Shown here piece after piece: positions 14,526-16,029 of a stretch of 16,029 nucleotides of DNA (its first letter is position 1; each line of letters begins with the position of its first letter). This DNA is from Planctomycetota bacterium (GTDB taxonomy: Bacteria > Planctomycetota > Phycisphaerae > WQYP01). Location of the stretch: positions 1 through 16,029 of the forward strand of contig JAJZGH010000098.1 of the NCBI GenBank assembly GCA_021798635.1. The letters run 5' to 3'. A program made the translations under genes and the position numbers. Below the pieces are notes generated by a model. It did not search any database. It was not told the origin of the DNA and saw only the letters and a list, made by a program, of their open reading frames with translations.

Positions 14526-14795
14526 TTATTCTATCCCCGCCAGGCGATTGCCCGGGTCGTTATAAAATAAGGTTCCCAATTTCTCCGGATCAACCTGACC
14601 GCGGAACCGTTCCTGCCCATCCACCAGCACCACGGGCACCGCTTTGGCATATTTCTCAAGGAGTTCGGCATTGCCGGTGATGTCTATTTTTTCCATCACT
14701 ACGGGAACGGATTTTGGCAGGGATAATTCAATGGCCTTGCAGGCGTTATCGCAGATGGGGCAATTGGGTTTGAGGTAAATTGTTACGCGATGCAT
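14526..14795 (-). CDS. Glutaredoxin-family (DUF836-like) thiol-disulfide protein
   Basis: This 89-residue thioredoxin-fold protein has the redox motif CPIC (Cys12, Cys15) after a first strand RVTIYLKPN, then KIDITGN, and the cis-proline strand AVPVVLVDG. Its size and pattern fit small glutaredoxin-like proteins of PF05768 (DUF836), thought to reduce disulfides or glutathione adducts. Its partner and substrate are unknown. It is the first gene of the minus-strand run glutaredoxin, thioesterase, flavoprotein. About 195 non-coding bases separate it from the divergent SH3 protein. Confidence 0.9.
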   Translation of the reverse strand: MHRVTIYLKPNCPICDNACKAIELSLPKSVPVVMEKIDITGNAELLEKYAKAVPVVLVDGQERFRGQVDPEKLGTLFYNDPGNRLAGIE

Positions 14796-14903
14796 GTTTT
14801 TACTCCGCTATTACCGTGCCGCTGCATCTTCCCGCAGCTACGAGGATTCCATCGGAATACTATACACGCTGGGGCCACGGACTGCATAAAATAAGCATGA
14901 GCC

Positions 14904-14932
14904 TTGACGATCAGGCTTGTGGATGATAGCTT
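14904..14932 (+). promoter_or_regulatory. Weak sigma-70-like promoter upstream of the SH3 protein
   Basis: TTGACG (14904-14909) followed 17 bases later by TAGCTT (14927-14932) is a good -35 with a poor -10. It lies about 60 bases before the ATG at 14991. A TATATT at 14952 is an alternative -10 without a clear -35. Only the -35 is well matched. Confidence 0.3.
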
Positions 14933-14990
14933 CAAGGGAGTTAGGGACTCTGTATATTGAGCCTCACAAAGGACTGTAGGAGGTCATCTT

Positions 14991-16029
14991 ATGTTCCCAC
15001 ACGTAAATACCCATGCACGAACAGGGATTGTTATGTCGACGGGCTTCGCGTTTGCCATGGCGTTTGCCACGGCCATTTGCGCTGCTGCACAGCCGGGCAC
15101 GCCGGCTACCACAACCGGCGGTGCCCCGACCACGACTGCGGCAGAAACTGTTGCGGCGACGGCACCCGCGCCTGCACCGGCCAGTGCGCCGGCAACGGCA
15201 CCCGCAACGGCACCCGCGGTGACGGTGCCCGTGCCGGTGGCCCCATCGGGGGCAACCACCCCTGGCCGGGCAAAAAAGCATGCGAAAAAATCAAAAGTCA
15301 GTGTCACCCAATTTGTGGGCCAGATCAACGCCACACATGTGAATATCCGCAGTGGGCCGGGGTTATCTTATTATGCCATTGGCCAACTGGCCCGCGGTGA
15401 TCTGATCAAAGTTACCGGTGAACGCAATGGCTGGTACCGGTTTGCCGCGCCGGCTGGAGCGCGCTGCTATATTGCCCGGCAATTTGTGAAACTCGGCGCC
15501 GACGGCTCCACGGGCACCGTGACGGGCAGTTTTGTTAATGTGCGTGCCGCCAGTGCATTAACGCCGGCCAGCAATTATGCGGTGGTAGATCTCTTGAACA
15601 CGGGCGCGACCGTTTCGGTAACGGGCCAGACCCCCAAGTATGATATAATCCGTGCCCCCAAGGGTACGGGATTCTATGTTCTGGCGAAGTTTATAGCGCC
15701 GGCACCGGCCGGCAGCACCTATGTGACGCCTGAACTGACAATGCCGGCGGGTTTCAAAGGGGCGGGCCTGCCGACCGGATCAACGCCGGCGGCCGTGGCC
15801 TCTGCCGCCACGCCAAGCACGGGCGCAAGCGCCCCTGCCGGCGGTGCCGCAGCCCCTGCCAACGCAGGAACCGGTCTGTCGACTCCGGTGCCGCCGATTT
15901 CCGCAAATTCCGGCAGGTCCGGCGGGGTTGTGCCTGCGCCGGTTTCACCCACCATGCCTGCCACTGCAAACAGTCCCACGCCCGCAGCGACCTCTCCGGC
16001 CACGCCGACCAACACAGTGAACATGCCCG
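14991..16029 (+). CDS. Secreted or envelope protein with two SH3b domains (3' end cut by window edge)
   Basis: The frame opens at an ATG with a strong AGGAGGT seven bases upstream and stays open to the edge (346 codons). Residues 1-33 look like a signal peptide: HTAR-containing basic start, hydrophobic TGFAFAMAFATAICAAA, then Gln34. A Pro/Ala/Thr-rich linker (34-93) and a basic patch AKKHAKKSK (94-102) lead to a first bacterial SH3 domain (about 109-168, HVNIRSGPGLSYYAIGQL...NGWYRF). A second SH3b-like domain follows (about 176-236, FVNVRAASALTPASNYAVV...). After about 250 comes another Ala/Pro/Thr/Ser-rich stretch to the window end. SH3b domains of this kind often bind cell-wall peptides. 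The low-complexity arms suggest a surface-exposed or stretched location. No catalytic domain is visible in the part present. Confidence 0.85.
   Translation, partial: MFPHVNTHARTGIVMSTGFAFAMAFATAICAAAQPGTPATTTGGAPTTTAAETVAATAPAPAPASAPATAPATAPAVTVPVPVAPSGATTPGRAKKHAKKSKVSVTQFVGQINATHVNIRSGPGLSYYAIGQLARGDLIKVTGERNGWYRFAAPAGARCYIARQFVKLGADGSTGTVTGSFVNVRAASALTPASNYAVVDLLNTGATVSVTGQTPKYDIIRAPKGTGFYVLAKFIAPAPAGSTYVTPELTMPAGFKGAGLPTGSTPAAVASAATPSTGASAPAGGAAAPANAGTGLSTPVPPISANSGRSGGVVPAPVSPTMPATANSPTPAATSPATPTNTVNMP

Noticed and set aside
15180..15245. Possible tandem DNA repeat or CRISPR-like array in the GC-rich segment
   Set aside because: The repetition (GGCACCCGC units) is simply the Ala-Pro-Thr linker coding of the SH3 protein; there is no repeat-spacer structure. 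No CRISPR array was seen anywhere in the window.

Overview
The window is a 16 kb chromosomal stretch, roughly 57% G+C by eye, probably from a Planctomycetota bacterium or a relative in the PVC group (Phycisphaerae-like or Verrucomicrobia/Lentisphaerae-like). The reasons are the overall composition, the short 'CCGCGGATTTCGCGGAT' intergenic repeat family that I associate with these phyla, and the gene mix. No rRNA or other decisive taxonomic marker is present, so the assignment is tentative.

Layout. 1-1045 (-) holds a nearly complete radical SAM protein of the PA0069 family, running off the left edge. 1046-1573 has no convincing protein gene but contains an unexplained set of nested helices on the minus strand (about 1085-1256) with a tRNA-like T-loop. 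1574-3799 (-) is a GH36 alpha-galactosidase. 3800-4221 is a repeat-bearing spacer. 4222-4503 (+) is a small protein made of a partial carboxypeptidase-regulatory-like beta-sandwich and a Gly/Pro-rich tail, followed by a textbook terminator. 4642-7004 (+) is an overlapping aroB-dprA pair. 7257-9239 (+) is a 660-residue fusion of an apparently intact PD-(D/E)XK nuclease and a DUF2075/Schlafen-group-3-type helicase. Its codon use looks different from its neighbours and it is a good defence or DNA/RNA-processing candidate. 9645-10430 (-) is a PhnP-like metallo-beta-lactamase-fold hydrolase. 10623-11144 (+) is an orphan, degenerate receiver-domain protein. 11145-11932 is a repeat-rich, gene-poor stretch with a perfect 19-bp inverted repeat and two diverged direct repeats.

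11933-12623 (+) is a complete vapBC toxin-antitoxin module with a recognisable promoter/operator. It converges on, and overlaps by 73 bp, an HI0933-type flavoprotein (12551-13951, -). That flavoprotein sits downstream of a YbgC-like thioesterase and a glutaredoxin-like protein on the same strand, a plausible operon. The window ends inside a secreted two-SH3b-domain protein (14991-16029, +).

The core genes (aroB, dprA, thioesterase, glutaredoxin, flavoprotein) are housekeeping. The accessory signals are the nuclease-helicase, vapBC, the repeat-rich spacers and the structured-RNA candidate. The two most worthwhile objects for follow-up are the structured RNA candidate near 1085-1256 and the nuclease-helicase fusion at 7257-9239. 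All family calls come from reading motifs in the sequence; no database search was run.
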